From assembly GCA_027422505.1 (NCBI GenBank), contig JAPQWV010000484.1, positions 186,001-250,000 on the forward strand: 64,000 nucleotides of DNA. Reading direction: 5' to 3'. A program made the translations under genes and the position numbers. Shown piece after piece: positions 9,899-21,450 of the stretch; the first letter of the stretch is position 1, and every line of letters begins with the position of its first letter. The notes under the pieces are model-generated. The model was not told the origin of the DNA, did not search any database, and saw nothing but the letters and a program-made list of their open reading frames with translations. This DNA comes from Craterostigma plantagineum. Taxonomy: Eukaryota; Streptophyta; Magnoliopsida; Lamiales; Linderniaceae.

Positions 9899-10604
9899 TC
9901 ATATAAGATCTCGAAATAAAATTCGACATGGATCTCGACATATTCTTAAGATAGATGTCGAGCTTGGTTATGGAATTGTGACATGGATTTCACGATACAT
10001 TATGAATCTCTACATGGTTGATAAATCTCGAGCTTGGGTCAGTTGAATCTCGAGTTTGGGTTGAATGGATCTCGATATGGGTTTAGATATAAATCTCGAC
10101 AAAGTATATATAAGAATTTCGAGATATGTGTCGAGGTTTTCTACAAGATGTCGAGATACATGTTGCGATTATAACAAGATGTCGAGCTTTGAACAATACA
10201 TGATTTCGAAGTCCCTATCAAGAATGGATTTCGACACTAAAATTATACAAGACTTCGAGATGGATGTCGACATTATAAGCTAAATGTCGAGATCAAAATA
10301 AGATGTCGAGATGTATGAACTTATAAACAAGATTTCGAGATTTAAAAGAGTACACAACTTCGACATTTTAACAAAATTTCGAAGTCAACCTTAGAGCTAG
10401 ATTTCGACATGGATCTAAAGTGGATCTTGACATGTTGGAAATAAATCTCGAGATGAACTATGGATTTCGAGCTTGATTAAATCATGTAGAATACTTCAGA
10501 ATAAATCTCGAAATAGCATATAAGATTTCGAGGTATGTATCTTCGAGATTATATGTTGACATTATAAAAAAAAGATCTTGAGATGTGAGACCAAAAAACT
10601 CGAG
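9899..10604. repeat. Region dense in TCTCGA / TTTCGA motifs
   Basis: No gene. Short variants of ATCTCGACA, ATTTCGAGAT and GATGTCGAG recur every 15-40 bases without a fixed period; all contain the palindromic core TCGA. The same texture is seen just left of the chimera (about 5620-5665), so this is the right half of the target locus, an LTR-like repeat remnant. Confidence 0.6.
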
Positions 10605-10647
10605 CGTTGACTTCCGTTGACTTCCGTTGACTTTCTCTCCGTCAGTA
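10605..10647 (+). repeat. 5' edge of LINE-2 with CGTTGACTTC repeats
   Basis: Three imperfect copies of CGTTGACTTC, then CTCTCCGTCAGTA. The last 5 bases are the left duplication of the solo LTR. Joined to 13130 this reads into the LINE 5' UTR motif shared with LINE-3 near 27066, so this short piece is probably the extreme 5' end of LINE-2. Confidence 0.5.
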
Positions 10648-13124
10648 TGTGGCGACCCTCGTTTTCTAAGTGCGATTAGTGGCGGATTTCCGCAAAGTCA
10701 GCCGCGGAAGGCCCGTCTAAGTAAAACTTTTTTCTAGAAAATATTATAATACAACAAAATATTATTTTACATAATAGTATCTGTACAATGGGCCGAAGCA
10801 CCCAAAATGTCAAAAGGTCGAAACCCTATTGCCGCTCCACAGGTCTTCATCCATGTACCGCACCGCCCTCAAAAGTCCGTGGAGCACCGCCACCAGCCGT
10901 ATATCTCACGTCAATGGCGTCCTACCAGGTCGTATATCTCACGCACAAATCAAAATTCCATCCGGCGGTATGCACCTCGAATCGATCACGTTCGAGTAGA
11001 CAGATCGATCACGTCTGTCTCCGCCAGGTGCCCAGTGAGCCGAACCTCGACTTCTCTAAGAGTCTCCAATTACAAGCATCTCATTCTACCCCTATGTTAA
11101 TATCTCATATCATTACAGTCTTCCTACGGTACAACACTCTCTCCCTGACGTGATATGCACGTGCCATGCATGTTCACAAAATCTTATGAAAGCATGATTT
11201 AAATAAAATGTACGCAAAGCATGTAGACACGTAAATCACATAAGTCACGTGAAAACACGTAAATTCACATTTGTGTTTACGTATTGTAGATGGATGATCC
11301 ACCTACCTGTCCTCTCGATAAAATTAGTCGACAATCTGGTGAATTCCCTACAGTTCAAATCTCTGAGCACGAAAATATTTTCATATCAGTGTACTTACTA
11401 AGTCACATAAGTTTCGAAATTCTCAAATCTTAAGTAACGAAACCCTAAAATTATCAAAATCCTAAAATTCACGAAAATCCTAAAATATCGAAAAGTCTAA
11501 AATGCCGAGAACCTAGTGTAATGCGAAAACTATTATTCGATACTGAAACCCCTAGGTATAAATTAATAATAACAATAATAATGCCAAAATCTTTTTACAT
11601 GAAGCATGCTGAAAACTTATTTGTCATTAAGGTAACTTGCTAATCACGAAAACCCAAATGAACTTTGCCGAAAGCATTACATATATTTTGCACCGAGAAC
11701 CTTTGTTTACCTACCTACCTACCTACTTACCTAGACCATGAAAACTTCCACCAATCCAATTCTATATTGCATGTATAACTACTTCCTAATCACGAAAGCT
11801 TCTCTATCGATATCATATCATATAACCATATTAGTTCACTAGTTTGAATTGTAACCCAACATAAACCCACGAAAACTTTTAAGCATTAAACACCTTAGAT
11901 CTCTATTAAACATAGAAAAGTTTAGGAGATTTAATATATATATATATATATTCAAAATCAAAACATGTGCAAACATCAAAGTAATAATTATAGTGATGCC
12001 GAAAACATGGAGTCAAAACCCTACTATAAAGAAAACCATTACTTACGAAAAGATCCCAAAAATGTAATTACCATAAGTGTTAAAATTGTTCCATGCATCT
12101 AAAACATGTAAGTGCCGAACTCTTTTTATATTTAATACTGTGCCGAAAACCTCTCATATTTAACCTAATCATGCAAATATCAACAAACATGTCGAAAACT
12201 TCCGACACCCATCCAACTCCAAGCATGTAAAATAAAGGTGCATATATTTAACTCAAGTTCTGAATTCCTAAATCCCGTATCACATGTAGAATTTTGCAAC
12301 AACTGTAATACCACATACTTTATCCTAATCACAGGTTGAAGTTACGTAAGCCATCTCATAAATCCAATATATCAATTAAATCATATAATACATCAAAACA
12401 TAAGGGATAAACATAATTTGTGTTGTAAATGAAAATCTACCTCATATCTGAATATTTGAATTGTTGAAAACTCCTTTGTTCTTATATGATATTCTTCTTA
12501 TTTTGGTGGTATGCCCTTCCCTTTGTTCATAAGGAATTCTAGCTTCTTTTCTATATTCACCTATGTATCGGTATTATATGTATAGATACATATATATATT
12601 ATATAGATGCTTCATAAATAGTGATACCGATTACCTTATAGTTAAGAAAACAACTCTTAGTCACTTTTAACAATGATTCCAAGGCTACCACGTGTACTTC
12701 TAATTCTTTAATGGGTTATTATTGTCTTATGTATATCCACGTGTATGTAGACATGACATATCTAATCTAGTATATAACATTGAAAACTTTGGTCTGTCTT
12801 AACACACCGAACACTTGACGATATTATATTATAAGTTACGAAAACTTCAGATATAATATAATGGTAACTTAAGCCTTATCATACTTTAAGAAAATTTGTT
12901 GAGCCCTTATTTAAGTATTAAGTATAACCCATTAATGTGTTGGGCCTTGTTCACGTAGCAAGCATAGCCCAATAATTTATATTATTATTTGTGGATATTT
13001 TTTTGACTATATTTTGGTACTAATTTTCGTTTCAAGGCTTAAATTTCTTTACCCAAGTCTTAATTCACAAATTTACATAATTATTTACATCGAAACCCCA
13101 TATTAAAATTCACGAGTATTACAC
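10648..13124 (+). repeat. Solo LTR, gypsy-type, 2.48 kb, TSD CAGTA
   Basis: Begins TGTGGCGACCC and ends GAGTATTACA, flanked by CAGTA at 10643-10647 and 13125-13129. No internal coding region lies between, so recombination between two LTRs removed the body. The start type (TG-GCGACCC) and long A/T-rich body with scattered 'cgaaaac' motifs fit long LTRs of plant Ty3/gypsy chromoviruses; clade assignment is inference. Homologous blocks occur at 4541-4584 and 54791-54836. The reverse gypsy LTR at 32357-32679 also ends in ATTACA next to its primer-binding site, consistent with relatedness. ORFs inside it are not convincing genes. Confidence 0.85.
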
Positions 13125-13345
13125 AGTAGGTGCGTTTTTCACACAGTAGGCGACTTCCCTCTCCCACCACCTTCTCCACCACCGTAAGGCCGCCGGCGAC
13201 CTACTGCCCCTCGCCGGAGCACCTCGCCACCCTCCATCGCCGGGATCAGATGGCGATGGAAGGTCTTTGAATCTTCTTTAGCGTCCCATCGTCTCTCTCC
13301 CTCTCCCCACCCCTTCATGACCTTTCGTATTCCTTTCACCCCACC

Positions 13346-15300
13346 ATGGATTCTTCTAAAAATCTGGATTTGGAGGGCCCTTGCCGGATTATGAACTCCT
13401 CCGACACAACATAGCTGCTTTTGGCACTCGTTTCGACGTCGAGACGTTTGAATCTCTCATTACCAGTCTCAAGGGCGGCAAAACCGGACCTGAAAGACCG
13501 CTGGCGGCCCGCTCAGGAGACCCCAATGGACGACCTGCAGGTGCGGATGGACACAACCCCCGAAACATGCCGATGCTGCCGCTGCACCACCGTCGCCCCG
13601 ACGCCCGACACACAACCTTCACCCGATTCGCAGCCACCACGTTGATCGCCGTCTCCCCGAGCGCCAGGGCACGCCGCCACCTCCCTTGAGCTCAGGGCCG
13701 ATCATCGAGGATACCTCGGAAGAGGACGAGATGCATAGGGCGGCTGGTCCCGTCCAGAACCCTGCTAGGGTTTCGCCCCATGGATGCCTTTCTCTTGGGC
13801 CTAGCAGCGCGGCTAATGGGCCTCTTACCCCGCCGGCGACTTCCCCTGATCGACAACCTACGCCGGCCGCATCCACAGCCACGGGCACAACCAATCAGGC
13901 TATGGTTCTACCGTGTGACCCTTCACCTCCCGGTTCTGAAACTGTTACGGACACACCCCGTAACACGCCGGAAATGGAAACACTCCATCTAACCAGCCAT
14001 CATTCCCCGCCGGCCGCCCTGATACCTGAAACGCCGAGCCATCAGCACCCGCCATGATACCCACTCCTCGGCCTACCTACAACCAGCCTACGGCTCCGTC
14101 CCACAATCTCAGAAATGCTAGGCCCGAGATAGGGACTAACGACCGCCGAGTCACGACGGCTACCCACCACCAGATGAGAGACAAAAGTGCGAACCCATAC
14201 CTCGCTGCCGTGGTCCAAGGTCCCAGAGCCAACCATGGGCAGCATCACCGTGCCCCCCGATACGGGTTGCTCTCACCTACAAGGCCCCTACTATCATTGA
14301 CGGAGAGGCTAAGGCCTGCCCATCTTGGGCTGTGGTTAAGAAAGGCACGGCAAGGTGGGAGCACACCCTCGTGGGATACTTCTTGGGGAAAAGACCGTAC
14401 TTCCCTCACGTCGAGCGCTTCACTCGATCCATCTAGCCCGATCTTGTCGAAGTGCGAGCTACAATCAACGGGTTTTTCAAATTTCGTTTTGCGACGGCAG
14501 AGGCCTCAACTGCTGCCCGGGTCCTTGGCTACTGCAAGGGCAGCCCCTATTCCTCGAAACCTGGCGAATAGGCATGTCTCTCGAGAAGAAGCCGCACGCG
14601 GTTGTTCCACTATGGGTGAAGATGCGCAATGTCCATAGCGAAATGTAGACACGGGAGGGCTTAGGAATCATTGCAAGCATCATTGGCAAACCTCTATTCG
14701 CTGATGCCCTAACGGCTAGTGCTGAAAGGCTTGCATGCGCACGGGTGTGCATCGAGAAAACCCTTGACGAACCTTTCATCGACCGCATCAAGGTGAGAAT
14801 TCCGAACGAAGATGGAGGATACTCGGGCGACGTACCAATTCAAGTCGAATACGAATGGAAACCTAAGAATTGCCTACATGCAATGATTGGACTCATGGCC
14901 CAGGGAGCTGCCCAAAAAATCAGGCCGAACAGACAGGGGCACCTACACGGACGCGCAACACCCAACGACTGCGTCGAACACAAGGGCAGGTTCAGCCGAA
15001 AGCCTTGGCCGAGATCCACCCCCCCCCCCCCCCCCAAGGGTTTCTAAATCAGCACGGGCCCGATCGCCAGACACACCGAGAATGGTACCAAGTATCAAAC
15101 AAAGATAAAGGGAAGGGCATTCAGAAGGAGGTCCCAACAGTGCCAAATGACAGGGCTCACAGACGTCAGCCACAGGGAAACCGGAACATGCAAGCACGGC
15201 AGACAAATGATGGTAGCTCGACAAGCCCCGACAAACATTCCCACTATTGTGGACCAGAATCCTTTCGCAGCTCTAGCCGATTTGGAATGGGTGCTCACTA
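13346..15300 (+). pseudogene. LINE-2 ORF1, DUF4283-like, broken
   Basis: ATG at 13346 begins MDSSKNLDLEG, which matches the usual LINE ORF1 layout: an acidic start, a Pro/Thr/Arg-rich linker (13600-14250), then the DUF4283 core. The core reads WEHTLVGYFLGKRPYFPHVE in one frame at about 14355-14420, GFFKFRFATAEA near 14468, VPLWVKMRNVHSE near 14605, and ARVCIEKTLDEPFIDRIKVR near 14740. The knuckle region (PKNCLHA, 14865) has lost its cysteines. Several frameshifts and stops disrupt it. A run of 17 C residues sits at 15019-15035 in the 3' linker. Confidence 0.75.
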
Positions 15301-15333
15301 GGGTCCTATAGCAGCCCTTCCTGAGGATAATCC

Positions 15334-15776
15334 ATGATCCCTTTCGCCTCTTGGAATGTGCGTGGTCTAAATAGATTAGACCACAGATGGGCGGTAAAGG
15401 AGTTGATTACTAAATACGATCTTAGAATTATTGGACTTATGGAAACAAGAGTCTCGGAACAAAATGCCTCTGATGTCTCCCAATCAATCAGGGCTTGGAA
15501 CTGGTTTTATGAGTATGACGACGGGCCGATTTCTCGGATCTGGGTTGGCTGGGACCCTCGTTTTGTAACCGTTACAGTTGAGCACACAGCAATCAAGCGG
15601 TTCATTGCAAAGTACTTGCATTGGAAGAACGGCGGTATTCTACGTTACCTTTCTATATGGGCTAAACCTTCGCTTAGATCGACGGGAACTTTGGGCCAAC
15701 ATCATCAACACCTCTCGGGCACGTGCAAACCTCCCTTGGGTGGTAACGGGCGATTTTAATCCTCCTGGATAACACG
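15334..15776 (+). pseudogene. LINE-2 ORF2 endonuclease N-terminal half
   Basis: ATG at 15334 gives MIPFASWNVRGLNRLDHR, IIGLMETRVSEQNA (catalytic Glu), WFYEYDDGP and IWVGWDPRF. A frameshift near 15635 leads to VTFLYGLNLRLDRRELW and LPWVVTGDFNPPG, where the GDFN active-site motif ends in a stop at 15772. The rest of the domain continues in the next frame from 15801. The ORF2 start is plausible because it lies shortly after ORF1 and begins directly with the endonuclease. Confidence 0.88.
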
Positions 15777-15800
15777 GACGCTCGCGGTGGCTCACCCGAC

Positions 15801-17112
15801 TTGGCTGCTTGCCTTACTTCGGCCAACCTCATTGGCCTTCCTAGGGTGGGACCTTTCTTCACTTGGTATAACCAACAATCTGGCCCCGCGGGTGTCTGGA
15901 GACGGCTTGATGGAATGGTGGGCAACCTGGCTTGGTTCACACGATTTGGCGACTTGACTTATCGCTGTGCCCTCCCTTCGACTTCTGACCACTCCCCGCT
16001 GATCCTGGAGGCTAATACCCCTATGCGTGCAAAGGGCCCTACTTTCAGATTTGATAATTTTTTAGTCAGCGACCCGCGGTTCACTCCGCTGGTGGAGGAA
16101 TCACGGCAACGTCGACTGGCTGGTTACCCTATGTATTCTGTGGTACAGAGGCTAAAGCGGATTAAGCATGCCATGAAGCATCTTCGCCGTGATAAAGGTA
16201 ATCTGAATCATAATACTCTTGAGGTGAGGCAGTTCCTTGATATTGCCCAAGACCTAGCTATCGACCACCCTTTGGAACCCGACCTCCTCCTCCTAGAAAA
16301 ACGATGCCGTTTTGCTTATGCCAGAGCTGTCGAAATGGAACATGCGGCCCTTACACAATGTGCCAAAGTAGCTTGGCTTAAAGATGGAGATCAATGCACC
16401 TCCTTCTTTTACAAAAAGGTGGCCACACCTCGGGTCTGCAACCGGATCTTCTTCCTTGAAAATGAAGCTGGGGCTACTTTCGAGGGCGACGATCACGTTA
16501 GGGCTGAATTGATTCGTTACTACACGGAGTTGCTAGGACATTCCACCCGCACGGCCCCCATCTCCCAAGACATGGTTGTGCCCTATATGAAACGAAAGCT
16601 TGGTATGGATGAGGCTGAAGCTATGGTCCAACCTATCACGGATGACGAGATCAAGAGAGCACTCTTCTCTATCGAGGACAACAAATTACCAGGACCGGAC
16701 GGGCTCACCTCAGCCTTCTTCAAACATGCTTGGCCCACGATTGGGACGAAGATCATACATGCGATAAAGGAATTTTTCAGAACGGGCTTCCTCTTGGGGG
16801 AACTAAATTCGACACTCATCACGCTTATCCCCAAAGGCGACAACCCTCGGATGGCAAAGGACTTCCGACCCTCCTGCTGCAACGTCCTTTACAAAGTCAT
16901 CTCAAAGGTCATGGCAAACCATCTCAAGGGCTGCCTCAGCCGCCTTATCTACCCGACACAAACGGCCTTTATCCCGGGCCGCCGTATCTCGGACATCCTC
17001 CTGGCCCAGGAAATCTGCCATGGATACAATTGTAGGAGCTTGCCCGAACGAGTGGCGCTTAAAATCGACATTGCAACGGCCTATGACAATGTTGAGTGGG
17101 ACTTCATTCTTT
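15801..17112 (+). pseudogene. LINE-2 ORF2: endonuclease end to reverse transcriptase
   Basis: About 437 codons open. PFFTWYNQQSGPAGVWRRLD and STSDHSPLIL (Asp-His pair) finish the endonuclease. The linker holds YARAVEMEHAAL and WLKDGDQCTSFFYKK, a typical LINE segment. The reverse transcriptase begins with LPGPDGLTSAFFKHAWP, TLITLIPKGDNP, CCNVLYKVISKVMANHLK, QTAFIPGRRISD, and ALKIDIATAYDNVEWDF. One residue appears missing in the FRPISCCN motif (FRPSCCN). After WDF the frame enters an unrelated poly(T) sequence, so the last ~9 codons of the open frame are not LINE-2. Confidence 0.9.
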
Positions 17113-17430
17113 TTTATTTTTTTGGAAAGTGTCACTAAGATAAAGGAAAACAGGGGTACAAAACTGCGTACATGATATCGCTCATGACGCACCAAACGGT
17201 AATGAAAACAACCGACCACACAGCACCAAGACTAGGCAACCCAGACAACCTACAGGTCCCACCACAAGAGACCAAAGCCAAAGTAAAATACAATCAAAAC
17301 AAAGGCAAAGTAGGTGTCCAAAAACCCATATCCATCAACGGGTTCCTGACACCAGATGCAGTGTCAGCAGAGGAGCCAAGCCAGGTGCCTCGAAACAGCG
17401 CCGAAGCACTCAAGAAGGCAAAGTAATATT
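17113..17430 (-). mobile_element. Short reverse-strand LINE-like 3' fragment
   Basis: Read on the minus strand this ends ATCTTAGTGACACTTTCC followed by an A-rich tail, the appearance of a plant LINE 3' terminus inserted backwards into LINE-2. Its tail differs from the TA-run family. No domain is recognisable; an 84-codon plus-strand frame at 17172 is probably chance. The 5' limit is estimated and no target-site repeat was found. Confidence 0.45.
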
Positions 17431-17436
17431 CAATTT

Positions 17437-18150
17437 GTATTTGTTAATTTTTCAAAGTATTCGTATTCGATTCGATTCGTATTCGAATACTAAAAATCGA
17501 TTCGATTCGATTCGATAACGATATTCGAATATATTCGCGAATATTCAAATATTCGAAAGAAAATTTCAGTTTTTCCCCATAAAATCCGTTAGAATTACAA
17601 AATAACTACAAAATAGTTCGGAAAAATTACAAAATCAGAGAAACAAGCTGAGGCGCTTAGGGTCATGTTGGGAGAGGTCCTGGGTTCGAATCTCATCCCT
17701 GTGACATTCCCTAAGCCTGCCCACATGGGCCCAGACATGTGCGATTGACCTGGTCGGCCTGCTTAGCATGTAGTGGGTCGGCCCCGGGGTTTCATCGTCG
17801 GCTTTCCCCGGTTATAAAAAAAATCAGAGAAACAACTCCATTGTGAAGAAAAACTAACGAAGGAACTACTTAATACACAACCTTTCTTTCTTAGCCTGCT
17901 TTCGATCATCACGCTTGTAAATATATAATATATTATATTATGTAAATATATATTATATTAAACGAATCGGATATTCGTTAATGTTTCGAATCGAATACAG
18001 ACGTATTCTTATTCATATTCGAAATTATTCGAATCAGGAAAAGTATTTGTATTCGTATTTGTATTCGTTTATTTTGAATTCGAATCTTAAATTTCGAATC
18101 GAATCTCGAACCGAACCGAACCGAAAATATTCGGTTCATTTGCAACCCTA
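17437..18150. mobile_element. TTCGAAT-rich non-autonomous DNA element (hAT-like), host of a SINE
   Basis: Dense runs of ATTCGATTCG/GTATTCGAAT on both sides of a SINE, ending with CGGTTCATTTGCAACCCTA. Elements with a TAGGGTTGCAAATGAACCG-type end and TTCGAAT-rich bodies are common plant non-autonomous transposons. The left end is not clear, so this may be truncated. No transposase. Confidence 0.4.
17647..17820 (+). mobile_element. tRNA-type SINE with TSD
   Basis: About 174 bp flanked by AAATCAGAGAAACAA at 17632-17646 and 17821-17835. It has a near-consensus RNA polymerase III B box, GGTTCGAATCT at 17693-17703, and a weak A-box-like TGAGGCGCTTAGGG upstream. It ends in an A-rich tail. It has no coding capacity and would have been mobilised by LINE machinery. 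Confidence 0.8.
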
Positions 18151-18506
18151 CCCGACACGACACTGGGAAAGCACCCGTCTCCGAGGGCCCATCAGCGAAA
18201 ACCCAACCCCACAACCCTCTCCCACCGACCCACTCGCAGAATCCTCCATCCTCATCAACCCGTATACTATACCCATCACCCAGCTCCACGACATCCTTCT
18301 CGCTCGTCTTATAGGCCTTCCCACCCGAACGCCTTAGGAAGAGTCTCTCTACAAGCGTCTCGTGGATCATCCTGAGCCACCCACTCAATCCTGTCGAGGC
18401 CAAGGCTCCCGTACACGACGTCGACATGACGATCCAGATGATCAGGACCGTCATGAGGGGGAGAAAAGGCCTTGGACTTCATCAAGTGGCCAAGGCGAAG
18501 GGTTAA

Positions 18507-18986
18507 AGACAAGGCGCAGGCGCAACGCAGATAGGCGCTGGAGCAGGCAAAACCCAAACCACCACCCAAACTACCCAAACAACTCACACCACACACCGCA
18601 CCACCACTCTGACCCAAATCAACTCGCCATCCTTTACCCTAAGGACGCCTCCACACACACCAACGACCCTTACAAGCCCCTTACTTCCGGAAGAAGAAGC
18701 AAGTGCCGCCATCCTCGTGGCCCTGGCGCAGACTCAAGCTACTCCCTCAGCCGCTCCAGACCAATCAGAACTGTCAGGACATGGTGTCAACCCTCATGAG
18801 TTCCTCGACAAGTACATCCTCGAAGGACAGTGGATGACCCATTCCATGCCCGACGAGCATCAGAGACAACAGCTTAAGGACGTTCGACAGTTCTTACAGC
18901 AAGCTTCGGTGGACCTTGTGCTGATAGAAGAGGAAGAACTTCAGAAAGATGAAGATCACGAACAAGAGCTCCAAAGGCTTCCAGAG
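18507..18986 (+). pseudogene. Unrecognised retrotransposon ORF, part 1 (interrupted by LINE)
   Basis: About 160 open codons, of which the last ~90 look like real protein: an acidic, Gln/Glu-rich segment with HEFLDKYILEGQWMTHSMPD, QLKDVRQFLQQASVDLV and LIEEEELQKDEDHEQELQ. The frame runs in to the LINE target site (AGG CTT CCA GAG). It resumes in register at 21439 after the LINE, so it was one ORF before the insertion. Upstream (18150-18506) the same frame continues with a stop at 18504. I do not recognise a domain; a gag-like protein of the LTR element ending at 22780 is the best inference. Confidence 0.5.
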
Positions 18987-19004
18987 TTTTTTTGGTGTAA
19001 GGTC

Positions 19005-19045
<41 letters not shown>

Positions 19046-21438
19046 AAAGTACATGATGGGTGAGAGTATAACTCCACACAATCAACCAGTAACATGCCAC
19101 TGGTAACACATGAAAAGAAAAACACCTCAACCAACTACCATGCCACCCTCCAATGCCACCCTCCAAAGTCGACGTACAGCCAATCTCTAGAATGCATACT
19201 TAGTGGACGTACCACTAATGCGCATAGTGACCAAAGCAAGCACACATCCAACAAGTCAATCAGGTGTTGTAACGATCCCCTCCTTCCAGCGCTTGTTCCG
19301 AGCCTACAGATGTGATAGACAAGTGAGCTAGCACATGCTATAAGCTGCATGAAGAAGATGTCTCCCATACCATCTAGCCGCTGCCCATCTAATCCTCGCT
19401 CTCCATTCTCGATATGGCCATGCCCACCGAATACGTCTCCTCAGCAGGCGCTGGCACTACCGCGAATACGAACAATCAAAGAATAGGTGCTGGGCCGTCT
19501 CAAAATGCAGCTCGCTGCAGAGGATGCACGCCGGCGTTCCCGCCCTATGAGCTACCCAAGGCTTATCTCTAGTCGACAACCGATCCTGTATGCCTAGCCA
19601 GAGAATGAACGTGTGGGATCTTCAACGGCCCTTTAAATAATGTAGCCCAACAGGTGGGTTCCCTCCTAAACTAAATCGCATCCCTGGCCGCCGTCATGAT
19701 CCCCGTCGAAAAGCGTGTCCAAATCACCCCATCCTGATCTCCTCGAATCACCTGAGGAAGGAGGTGGCTGAATCAATAAACTCAACCGACCGCTGCCCTG
19801 GCCAGTTCCATTCGTGGTCAGTAATAACCGCACTCAGGCGTGAGTCAGCCGGTAGCCCCATCGCAATAGGCCCTCGAGGGAACCTCTCCAGTAACGGTAT
19901 ATGCAAGAACCAAGAGCCCTTCCATAGCCATGTAGTCGAGCCATCAGCTTCCCTAAATGTAGTAAATGAACGGACCACTGGTCTCAGCTGCATGAGCCAA
20001 CTCCATGCATCATTCGGTAAAATCGAGAGATCCCACATCGATCAAGAGTGTAGTCGCGTTCTGTATAGCCACTCAACCCAAATCGAGTAAGGAGATCTTG
20101 TGAGCACGCTCCACAATTGCTTCATGAGAAGTGCATTGTTGTCCACCACTATGGATCGAAGGCCCATTCCCCCCTCAGACACTGGGAGACATAGTACATC
20201 CCATGCCACCTTTGCCGCCGATCCCCCCACAAGAACTTCCAAAATCGCATCTCCAAAGCTCGGACAACACCTTTAGGAAGCAAAAAACCCCGACCAGTAT
20301 GCATGTAGGGCCGAAAGCACCGATTAACCAGCTGCAGTCGGCCAGCGTACGACAACGAAGGATTAAGCCATGAGCCTAGGTGCTGATCTACTCGATGTAA
20401 TAAAGGAGCACAATCAGCAATCAATAGGCATGTGGTAAGAAGTGGTACCTCTAGGTAGCGAACTGGAAGATGTCCCACTCGATATCCCATCAGTGCATGA
20501 ATCTGCAATGTCACCCTTTTCTCGCCCGTCGTGACAAGTACATCTCGTCTTGTCTGGGTTTGGGAATAACCCTGACAGAGCCGCAAAGTGCCCAAGAGCG
20601 TCCTTCAGCACACCTATCGACACTACATCCGCATGACTGAAGAGCAACAGATCGTTCGCGAAAACCAGAGAGGCCAAGCGCATCGATTCACATGTAAGTA
20701 AACCTCGGTTCCTCAGAAATACATAAGGAGATCATCCCATGCAACACCTCCATAACCATAGTAAAAAGATAGGGCGCAATGGGGTCTCCCTGTCGAATTC
20801 CCCTCTTCCACGCAAAGAATCCAACTACCTGGCCATTCAGGTTTAGCGAAAATGCCGTCATCGTCCCACAAGCCCGAATCCACCCTATTAAAGTTGGTGA
20901 AATCTCATAGCCTCAACCACGGCCAGTAAGAATGTCCACTCCACCTTCATAAGCCTTAGCCAGATCAACCTTGAACATGGCTCGCGGCGGCCTTCCCTTC
21001 GACTTATAACCAAGACTCAACTGCTGAGCCAAAAGTATATTGTCACTGATGCGCCTACCAAGTATAAATGTCGTCTGCGTCCCGTGCACCAACCCAGGCA
21101 GAAACGGTTTGAGTCGGTTCGCCAAAATCTTGGAGATAACCTTGTACAACACATTACAGCATGAAATGAGCCTGAACTCCGTTGCACGGCGAGGCATCTC
21201 GATCTTCTGGATCAACGTGATAAGGGTACTATAAGCCCCTTAAGAAGTTTTCCCGTCCTAAAGAAGTCCTGTATAGCCCGCACCACATCCTCTCCCACTG
21301 TACCCCAGGCCACCTTGAAAAAAGCGACTGTATACCCATCCGGTCCAGGCGCCTTCTCATCCCCATAGAGAAGAGCGCGTCACGTACTTCCCTCCCTTCC
21401 ACTGAGCCGATCATAGTCCGCTGGGGAAAGCGTGCGCT
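18987..21438 (-). mobile_element. 5'-truncated LINE on minus strand with 12-bp TSD
   Basis: Flanked by AGGCTTCCAGAG (18975-18986) and AGGCTTCCAAAG (21439-21450), one mismatch. Minus strand: poly(A) and the family tail, a (TA)n microsatellite at about 19009-19042, zf-RVT pieces (19740-20240), reverse transcriptase with VFANDLLLFSHAD near 20640 (FADD changed to FAND) and CCNVLYKVISKILANRLK near 21165, and VRDALFSMG near 21380 at its truncated 5' end. It is riddled with frameshifts. It interrupts the ORF of an LTR retrotransposon. Confidence 0.92.
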
Positions 21439-21450
21439 AGGCTTCCAAAG

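Larger units (their letters stand above)
13125..17112 (+). mobile_element. L1-type LINE, 3'-truncated (LINE-2)
   Basis: Starts with the 5' UTR motif GTGCGTTTTTCACACAGTAG shared with LINE-3, followed by ORF1 (from 13346), endonuclease and reverse transcriptase. It is diverged from the other copies, C-rich in ORF1, and keeps the longest uninterrupted ORF2 segment in the window (15801-17112). It stops abruptly within the AYDNVEWDF motif at about 17110, where a poly(T)-headed reverse LINE tail begins. The reverse transcriptase catalytic box and C-terminal domain are missing. Confidence 0.88.

Noticed and set aside
17978..18454. 158-codon minus-strand frame
   Set aside because: It spans the TTCGAAT-rich repeat (giving an artefactual Ile/Arg/Asn-rich end) and the antisense of the unrecognised plus-strand ORF.
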